Source: Flavobacteriales bacterium (GTDB taxonomy: Bacteria > Bacteroidota > Bacteroidia > Flavobacteriales_D > Sanyastnellaceae). Taken from it: 5,468 nt of DNA. Under the pieces are notes generated by a model. It worked only from the letters and a program-made list of their open reading frames with translations. It was not told the origin of the DNA and did no database searches. A program made the translations under genes and the position numbers. Location: the NCBI GenBank assembly GCA_030728235.1, contig JANRAA010000072.1, forward strand, positions 2,074 to 7,541. Direction: 5' to 3'. This document shows, piece by piece, positions 1 to 5,468 of the stretch (position 1 is the first letter of the stretch; every line of letters starts with the position of its first letter).

Positions 1-1401
1 GGTGTCGAGTTGGCGAAGGACGTCGATGTCCCAAATGCTCTCGTTTTCTTTGAGTAGAACAGCCATTTCAAACGGACGTCCACCAGAGAATTTGTTCTCG
101 AAATACCTGAATTCTTTTTTCAAGAAATCACCTTCACGCAGGTCTTCCAAAAGGTAGTTGTTAACTTCCAATTGCATCAAGCCAGCAATGCTGAGAGCGG
201 TGGTTAATACAGAAATTACGACAATCGGTACGCGTTTCTTAAGCACATAAGAGAATGTTTTGCGAAGTATGCGTTGCCAAAAGGTCGCTCGCTCGCGGAT
301 GTTGGGTGCTTTGCTCAAAACCAACACAGAGGGCAGAAGAGTGAAGGCCAATGCGAAAGCGATGAATACGCCCACAGCGGTGTATAATCCGAAGTCTACA
401 ATGGGTTGAATACTCGATGTGAGAAGTGTCAAAAATCCAACAGCAGTGGTGAGGGAAGTAAGAAATGTGGCGAGCCCAATTTCTTTGAAGCTTGTCTTAA
501 TGGCTTCTATCTTCGATTTTCCTTGCCGCAATTCATCAAAATACTTGGTGAGCAAATGCACAACATCACTCATTCCCACAACGAAAATAATCGTTGGGAG
601 TATGATGAGCATGAGGTCTATCTCTTTGCCAGTAAGCTTCATAAACCCAAGAATCCAAATGGCAGATAACAACACAACTGATATCGGCACCCATATTCCC
701 CAAGCCGAGCGAAAAGCGATGAACAAGAAAATGATGATCAATACAATCGAGATGCTCATGAATAAGATGAGTTCTCTTTGCATCAGGGAAACGTAGTATT
801 CCTGACCAATTGATCTTCCAATGGCATGGCTACCATCGAAATCTGCTGCCGACAGACTGTTCATCACGTCCGACGCTAGTTTGTCACAATTTTCTTTCGA
901 GAGGTACTGCTGGTGATTGATCTGTAAGCCGACAGACTTGCCATCTTCACTAAAGAAAATGCCAATCAAGCGTCCCTCTTCCCAAATCATAGCACTATCT
1001 GACTTGAGGTCAGATGTGTTGTCGATCCTGAGAAGTGGCTTTTGAAACAAATTACCAGCAAAAGGATCTCTCAGCGGCTGTGTCATTCGGGTAGGAGAAA
1101 CAACGGTGTCGACATTTTCCAGCGCATCGAAAACACGACTCATCGAGTCTACCTTGGTCAGAAATGCGCTGTTGAAAGCCCCTGCTTCGTTGTCGATGGC
1201 GACTATGATGTAGTCGTTGTCGCTCTCAAAATGATATCGGAACGAGCGGAAAAACTCTGTTTCGGGATCGTTCTGTGGAAAGAAGTTCTCAAAGTCGTAA
1301 TCGAAACCAAGTCGAGAGGCTAAAAAACCGCTTATTGCCGTTATGATGAATAACACAAGGAGTGCTATTTTACTGATGTTCCGAAATTTTATTTCTTCCA
1401 T
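1..1401 (-). CDS. RND/MMPL-family inner-membrane exporter, N-terminal part (3' end off window)
   Basis: Reading leftward from the ATG at 1401 gives 467 uninterrupted codons to the window edge. Family members are usually about 750-800 residues, so roughly the N-terminal 60% is present. Layout: TM1 about 11-29; a large periplasmic domain about 30-207, opening with the FDYDFENFFP segment typical of the family; TM2 to TM6 about 208-230, 235-255, 262-282, 308-329 and 335-362; a cytosolic stretch; TM7 about 390-409; then the start of the second periplasmic domain (NNYLLEDLREGDFL). TM4 contains GMSDVVHLL; its Asp279 lies where proton-relay aspartates occur in related MMPL proteins (inference). These proteins use the proton gradient to export lipids, hopanoids or amphiphiles; the substrate here cannot be told. 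The start is the first ATG after an in-frame stop near 1453, with no Shine-Dalgarno. The mscL terminator lies upstream, so it probably has its own promoter. Family call is firm, substrate unknown. Confidence 0.88.
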   Translation of the reverse strand, partial: MEEIKFRNISKIALLVLFIITAISGFLASRLGFDYDFENFFPQNDPETEFFRSFRYHFESDNDYIIVAIDNEAGAFNSAFLTKVDSMSRVFDALENVDTVVSPTRMTQPLRDPFAGNLFQKPLLRIDNTSDLKSDSAMIWEEGRLIGIFFSEDGKSVGLQINHQQYLSKENCDKLASDVMNSLSAADFDGSHAIGRSIGQEYYVSLMQRELILFMSISIVLIIIFLFIAFRSAWGIWVPISVVLLSAIWILGFMKLTGKEIDLMLIILPTIIFVVGMSDVVHLLTKYFDELRQGKSKIEAIKTSFKEIGLATFLTSLTTAVGFLTLLTSSIQPIVDFGLYTAVGVFIAFALAFTLLPSVLVLSKAPNIRERATFWQRILRKTFSYVLKKRVPIVVISVLTTALSIAGLMQLEVNNYLLEDLREGDFLKKEFRYFENKFSGGRPFEMAVLLKENESIWDIDVLRQLDT

Positions 1402-1476
1402 GCTGTCTACAACAATGAGGGGCGAAGTTAGTTTATCGCGATGGGCAAATCATCGCATATTTCTCACTTTTTAGAC
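1402..1476 (-). promoter_or_regulatory. Leader/promoter region of the exporter gene with a GCGATG/CATCGC palindrome
   Basis: This short spacer lies between the mscL terminator and the exporter start, so it should hold the exporter's promoter. It contains a perfect inverted repeat, GCGATG (1438-1443), 7-base spacer, CATCGC (1451-1456), ending 37 bases before the start codon. The arm size and spacing suit either a dimeric-repressor operator or a small leader hairpin. I could not place a convincing Bacteroidota -33/-7 promoter (TTTG ... TAnnTTTG). The regulatory role is inference; the palindrome is seen directly. Confidence 0.35.
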
Positions 1477-1506
1477 AAAAAAAAGAGGCCACATAAGCAG
1501 CCTCTT
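1477..1506 (-). terminator. Rho-independent terminator of mscL
   Basis: On the minus strand, AAGAGGC (1506-1500) pairs perfectly with GCCTCTT (1489-1483) across a 10-base loop, followed at once by a run of eight T (1484-1477, the first two doubling as stem ends). It starts 19 bases after the mscL stop codon. There is no matching T-run on the plus side, so it works for leftward transcription only. It separates mscL from the exporter gene. Confidence 0.85.
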
Positions 1507-1516
1507 CTAGATATCG
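1505..1516 (-). repeat. Shared 3'-UTR element, mscL copy
   Basis: Plus-strand TTCTAGATATCG, directly abutting the mscL terminator stem between stem and stop codon. It matches the dnaK copy at 2091-2102 in 11 of 12 positions, and in both cases lies in the same place relative to stop codon and terminator. It includes CTAG, a tetranucleotide that is rare in many bacteria. Function is unknown; coincidence is possible. Confidence 0.45.
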
Positions 1517-1525
1517 GATGATCGA

Positions 1526-1936
1526 TTATTTCTTCAAAAGATCGCGGATTTCACCAAGCAAAATCTCTTCTTTTGTAGGTGCAGGAGGTGCAGCCGGAGC
1601 TTCTTCTTGCTTCTTTTTCATTGAGTTAACACCTTTAACGACCATGAACATTACGAATGCCACGATGATAAAGTTGATTACAGCACCAATGAATTCACCG
1701 TACATAACAGCAGATTCTGGTGTAGTAACAGCTCCATCTTCACCTAGCACAGCTTCAGATAGAACGAATTTCGCTTGAGCCAAATCTCCAACTTGGAAAA
1801 TCTGTCCGATTAATGGCATAACGACACCATTAATAAATGAGTTGGTAATTGCAGCAAAAGCAACACCCATAACAAAGGCAACAGCCATGTCGATTAGGTT
1901 GCCTCGCATTGCGAAGGCCTTGAATTCTTTGAGCAT
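1526..1936 (-). CDS. mscL: Large-conductance mechanosensitive channel MscL
   Basis: Complete 136-residue protein, the same length as the E. coli channel. MscL is a homopentameric inner-membrane pore that opens under membrane tension to release solutes during hypo-osmotic shock. Seen here: the N-terminal amphipathic helix (residues 1-12, EFKAFAMRGN); TM1 (about 14-43), with the conserved RGN entry and the MPLIG exit; a periplasmic loop (about 44-79); TM2 (about 80-104, INFIIVAFVMFMVVKGVN); a charged KKK cluster; and a Pro/Ala linker leading to the C-terminal bundle helix TKEEILLGEIRDLLKK. Compared with E. coli, gate residues Leu19, Gly22 and Val23 correspond to Met17, Ala20 and Phe21, a bulkier constriction. 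The ATG at 1936 fits the family N-terminus and has no Shine-Dalgarno. It follows dnaK on the same strand, but the dnaK terminator intervenes, so it is probably transcribed alone. Confidence 0.97.
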   Translation of the reverse strand: MLKEFKAFAMRGNLIDMAVAFVMGVAFAAITNSFINGVVMPLIGQIFQVGDLAQAKFVLSEAVLGEDGAVTTPESAVMYGEFIGAVINFIIVAFVMFMVVKGVNSMKKKQEEAPAAPPAPTKEEILLGEIRDLLKK

Positions 1937-1956
1937 AAAAGTGTTATTTAATTGGT

Positions 1957-2046
1957 TAAAGTATTCAAATAAACAAAATTCCTGTTGAACTAAATATTTC
2001 CGAATAAATAAGTTCTGACGAAATTAAAGTTCATATGAATACTTTA
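1957..2046. repeat. Perfect 11-base inverted repeat with a nested palindrome upstream of mscL
   Basis: TAAAGTATTCA (1957-1967) recurs in inverted orientation as TGAATACTTTA (2036-2046). The right copy is one half of a near-palindrome at 2026-2045 (AAAGTTCATA, then TATGAATACTTT, with one bulged T), centred on the perfect 10-base palindrome TTCATATGAA (2030-2039). The copies bracket the likely mscL promoter. They could be operator half-sites; chance in AT-rich DNA is the alternative. Confidence 0.5.
1966..1994 (-). promoter_or_regulatory. Possible Bacteroidota-type mscL promoter
   Basis: On the minus strand, TTTATTTG (1973-1966) matches the TAnnTTTG -7 consensus of Bacteroidota at all fixed positions but one. 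A TTTAG (1994-1990), resembling the -33 element, lies 16 bases upstream. Transcription would start near 1960, giving a leader of about 23 bases. The surrounding 1937-2055 is strongly AT-rich and holds no gene. The match is weak by itself; its position is its main support. Confidence 0.25.
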
Positions 2047-2055
2047 GACTAAGTC

Positions 2056-2092
2056 AAAAAAAAAGGTCACCTATATTGGTGACCTTTTTTTT
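2056..2092 (-). terminator. Rho-independent terminator of dnaK
   Basis: GGTCACC (2065-2071) pairs perfectly with GGTGACC (2078-2084) around the 6-base loop 2072-2077. Nine A precede and eight T follow the stem, so a long A:T extension is possible and the structure can terminate in both directions. It lies 18 bases past the dnaK stop and separates dnaK from mscL. Confidence 0.93.
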
Positions 2093-2102
2093 CTAGGTAT
2101 CG
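2091..2102 (-). repeat. Shared 3'-UTR element, dnaK copy
   Basis: Plus-strand TTCTAGGTATCG, directly next to the T-tract side of the dnaK terminator and 8 bases from the dnaK stop codon. It is the partner of the element at 1505-1516, differing at one position (G for A). On the mRNA both read CGATAYCTAGAA just before the terminator stem. Confidence 0.45.
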
Positions 2103-2110
2103 TGCGATAA

Positions 2111-4003
2111 TTATTTATCGTCTTTCACTTCTTCAAAGTCAACGTCTGTAACTTCTTGGTCAACAGTTTCTGCTTGACCTTCCGCCTCTGGTTGCTCTTG
2201 AGTAGCACTGTACATGTCTTGGCTAGCTGCTTGGAATGTGGTATTCACTTTTTCCATCGCTGCTTCCATAGCAGGTACATTTTTCGATTCGTGTGCTGCT
2301 TTCAATTCTGCCAAAGCATCTTCGATTGGCTGCTTTTTCTCTGCCGGAATTTTGTCGCCGTATTCTTTAAGCGACTTTTCCGTTTGGAAAATCATGCTAT
2401 CCGCTTTGTTGATAGTATCTGCTTCTTCTTTCAACTTGCGATCGGCTTCAGCATTTGTTTCTGCTTCTTGCTTCATGCGCTTGATTTCGTCGTCTGTTAA
2501 ACCAGAAGAGGCTTCAATGCGTATTGATTGCTCTTTGTTCGATGCTTTATCTTTCGCACTTACGTGGATGATACCGTTTGCGTCGATGTCGAAAGTTACC
2601 TCAACCTGTGGAACTCCTCTTGGTGCGGGTGGAATGCCATCCAAGTGGAATCTTCCTATGGTGCGGTTATCTCTTGCCATAGCGCGCTCACCTTGCAGAA
2701 CATGAATTTCTACTGATGGTTGGTTATCCGACGCAGTCGAGAATGTTTCAGACTTCTTGGTAGGAATAGTTGTGTTCGCATCAATCAACTTGGTGAATAC
2801 ACCTCCCATGGTTTCAATACCCAATGAAAGTGGTGTAACATCAAGAAGCAATACGTCTTTCACTTCACCAGTCAACACACCTCCTTGAATTGCAGCACCA
2901 ACGGCTACCACCTCATCGGGATTCACTCCTTTTGAAGGCTCTTTTCCGAAGTATGCCTTAACAGCATCCTGCACTGCAGGAATGCGGGTTGAACCTCCAA
3001 CAAGGATGATCTCATCGATGTCTGATTTGCTCAAACCTGCTGCTTTCATTGCTGTTTCGCAAGGTGCGATGGTGCGCTTTATCAAGCTGTCAGCCAATTG
3101 CTCGAATTTCGCTCTTGTTAAATTGCGAACCAAGTGTTTCGGGATGCCATCTACTGGCATGATGTAAGGCAAGTTGATTTCAGAAGAGGTAGTGCTTGAA
3201 AGCTCGATTTTTGCTTTTTCAGCTGCTTCTTTCAATCGTTGCATAGCCATGGGGTCACGACTGATGTCGATGTTTCCGTTTTCAGCCTTGAACTCGCTTA
3301 CCAACCAGTCGATAATGACTTGGTCGAAGTCATCACCTCCAAGGTGCGTGTCTCCATCTGTAGAAAGAACTTCGAAAACTCCGTCGCCAAGTTCCAAAAT
3401 TGAAACGTCGTGGGTACCACCACCGCAGTCAAAAACTACGATTTTCTGATCTACTGTTTTCTTATCCAATCCGTAAGCCAAAGCCGCAGCAGTTGGCTCG
3501 TTGATGATGCGCTTCACTTTCAACCCTGCAATCTCACCAGCTTCTTTTGTCGCCTGACGCTGTGCGTCATTAAAGTAAGCAGGAACTGTAATAACCGCTT
3601 CTGTTACTTCGTGTCCGAGGTAATCTTCAGCAGTCTTTTTCATCTTCTGCAAAATCATTGCAGAAATCTCTTGCGCTGAATACATGCGACCGTCGATGTC
3701 GACACGTGCTGTATTGTTGTCTCCTTTAACTACGCTATAAGGTACACGGGTCGCTTCGTTTTTACATTCGTCGTAGCTCTGCCCCATGAATCTCTTAATG
3801 GAATAAATTGTTTTTGTCGGGTTGGTGATGGCCTGACGTTTAGCAGGGTCGCCAACTTTTCGTTCGCCTCCGTCAACAAACGCTACCATAGATGGCGTTG
3901 TGCGTTTTCCTTCGCTGTTAGCAATTACAACGGGTTCATTACCCTCCATAACTGATACACAAGAGTTGGTTGTTCCGAGGTCGATGCCTATTATCTTGCT
4001 CAT
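2111..4003 (-). CDS. dnaK: Molecular chaperone DnaK (Hsp70)
   Basis: Complete 630-residue Hsp70. This cytosolic ATP-driven chaperone binds exposed hydrophobic segments of unfolded proteins and works with DnaJ and GrpE. The nucleotide-binding domain (1-382) shows phosphate-1 IDLGTTNS (7-14), phosphate-2 FDCGGGTHD (191-199) and the adenosine loop LVGGSTRIP (334-342). Residues equivalent to E. coli Asp8, Lys70, Glu171, Thr199 and Asp201 are Asp8, Lys70, Glu169, Thr197 and Asp199. It has the longer subdomain IB of Gram-negative DnaKs. The linker DVLLLDVTP (383-391) leads to the substrate-binding sandwich (392-505, with the GERAMARDN segment), the helical lid (about 506-600) and an acidic tail ending VTDVDFEEVKDDK. 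Oddities are Cys193 and His198 in the phosphate-2 loop; His198 is, as I recall, normal in this phylum. There is no adjacent grpE or dnaJ, so it appears monocistronic. The ATG at 4003 starts the canonical MSKIIGIDLG and has no Shine-Dalgarno. Confidence 0.99.
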   Translation of the reverse strand: MSKIIGIDLGTTNSCVSVMEGNEPVVIANSEGKRTTPSMVAFVDGGERKVGDPAKRQAITNPTKTIYSIKRFMGQSYDECKNEATRVPYSVVKGDNNTARVDIDGRMYSAQEISAMILQKMKKTAEDYLGHEVTEAVITVPAYFNDAQRQATKEAGEIAGLKVKRIINEPTAAALAYGLDKKTVDQKIVVFDCGGGTHDVSILELGDGVFEVLSTDGDTHLGGDDFDQVIIDWLVSEFKAENGNIDISRDPMAMQRLKEAAEKAKIELSSTTSSEINLPYIMPVDGIPKHLVRNLTRAKFEQLADSLIKRTIAPCETAMKAAGLSKSDIDEIILVGGSTRIPAVQDAVKAYFGKEPSKGVNPDEVVAVGAAIQGGVLTGEVKDVLLLDVTPLSLGIETMGGVFTKLIDANTTIPTKKSETFSTASDNQPSVEIHVLQGERAMARDNRTIGRFHLDGIPPAPRGVPQVEVTFDIDANGIIHVSAKDKASNKEQSIRIEASSGLTDDEIKRMKQEAETNAEADRKLKEEADTINKADSMIFQTEKSLKEYGDKIPAEKKQPIEDALAELKAAHESKNVPAMEAAMEKVNTTFQAASQDMYSATQEQPEAEGQAETVDQEVTDVDFEEVKDDK

Positions 4004-4069
4004 ATTTTTGATGTTATATGCTTATTTGTGGTCTGCTCTTGTCAACACCTATGCCATCGCATGAATTGT

Positions 4070-4093
4070 CTGTCTGATGTGAAATTTTGACAG
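4070..4093. repeat. CTGTC/GACAG inverted repeat in the dnaK leader region
   Basis: CTGTC (4070-4074) and GACAG (4089-4093) form a perfect 5-base inverted repeat with a 14-base AT-rich spacer. Short, so meaningful only as part of the GACA half-site cluster in this spacer. Confidence 0.3.
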
Positions 4094-4141
4094 GTTTGAT
4101 GGCAGAATCTTCAGTTAAACTTCTTTCAAAACTGACACGCT

Positions 4142-4164
4142 GACATTTTATGTTGAAGAATGTC
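4142..4164. repeat. GACATT/AATGTC inverted repeat upstream of the protease
   Basis: GACATT (4142-4147) and AATGTC (4159-4164) form a perfect 6-base inverted repeat with an 11-base spacer, ending about 30 bases before the protease start. The left arm is also the second CTGACA of the tandem pair. It could be a dimer binding site; no regulator gene is in the window. Confidence 0.4.
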
Positions 4165-4194
4165 CTATTTTGGTAGTAATCAATGCTTAACACA

Positions 4195-5468
4195 ATGAGA
4201 ACCCTTGCCACCCTATTTGTTTTCTTATCCGCCTTAGCAGCAAATGCCCAGCACGATTGTGGATTTGATCATTATCACAATCATAAATTATCACTTCCCG
4301 GATACGAGGATGCCGAAACTGAGCTGAACTACAGAGCCGCTGAGTATATTCTTGCGCATCAGGGTTTTGAAAGGGAAGTCGATTTGGTTGTTCCAGTAGT
4401 TGTTCACATCATTCATCAAAATGGCGATGAGAATATTTCCGACGCGCAAGTCGAATTAGCCATTGAGCAATTGAATCATGGCTTCGCTAATACAGGTCCT
4501 TATTTCTTACCAACTGGTGTTGATACCCATATCCGATTTTGTTTGGCAGGTACCGACCCCGATGGGAACTTTACGACAGGTATCAACCGAGTTCAGAATA
4601 ACTTGACAGAGATGTTCGTACCTTCTGATGACGCTGCTTTGAAAGACATCATTCGATGGGATACAGAGAAGTACATGAATATTTGGGTCGTTAAAGAAAT
4701 AACCCGCGAACCCAATTCACCTGGCGTAATAGGATATGCAACTTTTCCCGCGGAACATGGAAGCGCTATCGATGGGATAGTGTGTGAAGCAGCATTCTTT
4801 GGTGTAGACGATAGTCAAAGCAAGGTACACATCCATGAAGCAGGTCACTATTTAGGTCTGTATCACACATTCCAAAATGGATGTCCGAATAGCAATTGCC
4901 TCCTCGACGGAGATAGAGTTTGCGATACTCCTCCTGACAACGTTACATTTTCTGTATTCTGCTATAATGGCACGAATTCTTGCATTACAGACGAGGATGA
5001 TCTGTCTGTAAGCAATCCTTTTCGTCCAGTCGCAAATGGTGGTATTGGGGATCAGGTAGATAAGCAAGACAATTTCATGGACTATTCGAACTTAGTATGC
5101 TTCAAAGACTTTACCCAAGGGCAAGCTGATCGTATGTTGGCAGTGCTTGAGGTGGCAAGACAAAGTTTGCTTGAAGGAAATCGCTGTGTAACACCTTGTG
5201 AATCGCCTTTTGAAGCTCAAATCAATGTCTCATCCACGTCTACAATTGTGGGCAGTCCGATTCCGTTTTCGGCAGATATACCATCGGATGTCGCCGTTTC
5301 ATGGACAGTGGATGATGTGCCTGCAGGAACTGGTGCTTCTTTCAATTTTCCAGCAAGCGCTGAAGGTCAATTTGAATTAGTGGTCGTGCTATCGAATGCA
5401 GACATAGGTTGCGATCAAGAGTTTATCTATTTAATCGATGTCAGTTGCCCAATTTCGGCTGTTTTCCC
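4195..5468 (+). CDS. Secreted pappalysin-family (M43) zinc metalloprotease with Ig/PKD-like domain, C-terminus off window
   Basis: There are 424 open codons to the right edge with no stop. A Sec signal peptide (MRTLATLFVFLSALAANA, ending AxA) predicts a mature start at Gln19 and thus a product secreted across the inner membrane. The metzincin zinc site HEAGHYLGLYH (214-224) supplies His214, His218 and His224 as ligands and Glu215 as general base; Met295 in NFMDYS is the Met-turn, followed by the family CFKDFTQGQADRM segment. GYATFP (180-185) is another M43 hallmark. Cys22, in DCGFDHYH just after the signal peptide, matches the cysteine-switch position described for ulilysin and mirolysin. Residues about 337-424 resemble an Ig/PKD-like beta domain. 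A type IX secretion tail may lie beyond the edge (inference). An in-frame ATG at 4183 is an alternative start; an in-frame stop at 4177-4179 excludes others. I chose 4195 for the compact signal peptide and A-rich upstream bases. Substrate unknown. Confidence 0.92.
   Translation, partial: MRTLATLFVFLSALAANAQHDCGFDHYHNHKLSLPGYEDAETELNYRAAEYILAHQGFEREVDLVVPVVVHIIHQNGDENISDAQVELAIEQLNHGFANTGPYFLPTGVDTHIRFCLAGTDPDGNFTTGINRVQNNLTEMFVPSDDAALKDIIRWDTEKYMNIWVVKEITREPNSPGVIGYATFPAEHGSAIDGIVCEAAFFGVDDSQSKVHIHEAGHYLGLYHTFQNGCPNSNCLLDGDRVCDTPPDNVTFSVFCYNGTNSCITDEDDLSVSNPFRPVANGGIGDQVDKQDNFMDYSNLVCFKDFTQGQADRMLAVLEVARQSLLEGNRCVTPCESPFEAQINVSSTSTIVGSPIPFSADIPSDVAVSWTVDDVPAGTGASFNFPASAEGQFELVVVLSNADIGCDQEFIYLIDVSCPISAVF

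Larger units (their letters stand above)
4004..4194. promoter_or_regulatory. Divergent dnaK / M43 protease intergenic region with CTGACA/TGTC half-sites
   Basis: This spacer must hold the promoters of dnaK (leftward) and the protease (rightward). It is dense in one half-site in both orientations: TGTC at 4067-4070 and 4071-4074, TGACAG at 4088-4093, CTGACA at 4132-4137 and again at 4140-4145 (8-base period), and TGTC at 4161-4164. No CIRCE element and no properly spaced sigma-32 promoter is visible. On the minus strand CAGTTTTG (4134-4127) resembles a -7 box for dnaK, overlapping the CTGACA pair; this is weak. On the plus strand TATTTTG (4167-4173) is one base short of the consensus. Stress regulation through the half-sites is inference. 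Confidence 0.45.

Noticed and set aside
419..796. Plus-strand open frames opposite the exporter (also 406-669 and 1042-1323)
   Set aside because: They lie antisense to a continuous 467-codon membrane protein with clear family motifs; their translations show no recognisable domain.
1518..1778. Plus-strand open frame opposite mscL
   Set aside because: Antisense shadow of the mscL coding frame; its Ala/Ser/Thr-rich translation mirrors the mscL codons.
2156..3679. Several plus-strand open frames opposite dnaK (longest 2214-2705, 163 residues)
   Set aside because: All are antisense to an intact, highly conserved dnaK; their compositions are typical of reverse-strand shadow frames.
4013..4045. 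Sigma-70-like promoter for dnaK: TTGACA (4045-4040) with TATAAC (4018-4013) on the minus strand
   Set aside because: The 21-base spacing is too long, the start would fall almost on the dnaK ATG, and Bacteroidota do not use the TTGACA/TATAAT consensus.
4097..4131. Sigma-32-like heat-shock promoter on the minus strand (TTTTGAA ... TGCCATC)
   Set aside because: The spacing is about 20 bases against the 11-16 expected, and the -10 match covers only the CCAT core; Bacteroidota are not known to use this promoter type for dnaK.
4004..4194. CIRCE (HrcA) operator upstream of dnaK
   Set aside because: No TTAGCACTC/GAGTGCTAA inverted repeat is present on either strand.
4014..4211. Minus-strand 65-codon open frame between dnaK and the protease
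   Set aside because: It occupies the divergent promoter region and overlaps the protease start; no domain, signal or start context supports it.
4852..5067. Minus-strand 71-codon open frame inside the protease (and a plus-strand frame at 5198-5380)
   Set aside because: Both lie within the M43 protease reading frame, which has motif support throughout.

Overview
The window looks like chromosomal DNA of a Bacteroidota member, probably Flavobacteriales-like. It is moderately AT-rich, no gene start has a Shine-Dalgarno sequence, DnaK carries the GGGTHD form of its phosphate loop (which I recall from this phylum), and a secreted pappalysin-type (M43) protease with a trailing Ig/PKD-like domain sits beside it. 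This placement is inference from protein and leader character, not from a marker search.

Layout: three genes run leftward and one runs rightward. At the left edge (1-1401, minus) is the N-terminal 467 residues of an RND/MMPL-family inner-membrane exporter whose C-terminal half lies off the window. Next (1526-1936, minus) is mscL, the large-conductance mechanosensitive channel, ending in a hairpin plus U-tract terminator at 1477-1506. Then comes dnaK (2111-4003, minus), a complete 630-residue Hsp70 chaperone ending in a strong terminator at 2056-2092. A 191-base divergent spacer (4004-4194) separates dnaK from a rightward secreted M43 zinc metalloprotease (4195 to the right edge, open at its 3' end).

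Because a terminator follows both dnaK and mscL, the three leftward genes look like separate transcription units rather than an operon. No grpE or dnaJ lies next to dnaK. The genes share an envelope and proteostasis flavour (osmotic release, protein folding, export, secreted proteolysis), but nothing shows that they form one system.

The coding content is ordinary. The items worth a second look are mostly non-coding: (i) a 12-base element, matching at 11 positions, lies between the stop codon and the terminator stem of both mscL and dnaK; (ii) a cluster of CTGACA/TGTC half-sites lies between dnaK and the protease; (iii) an 11-base inverted repeat plus a bulged palindrome lie upstream of mscL; (iv) a GCGATG/CATCGC palindrome lies just upstream of the exporter. 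On the protein side, there is a probable cysteine-switch residue at the mature N-terminus of the protease, and a cysteine in the DnaK nucleotide loop. I see no RNA genes, insertion sequences, CRISPR arrays, attachment sites or origins.
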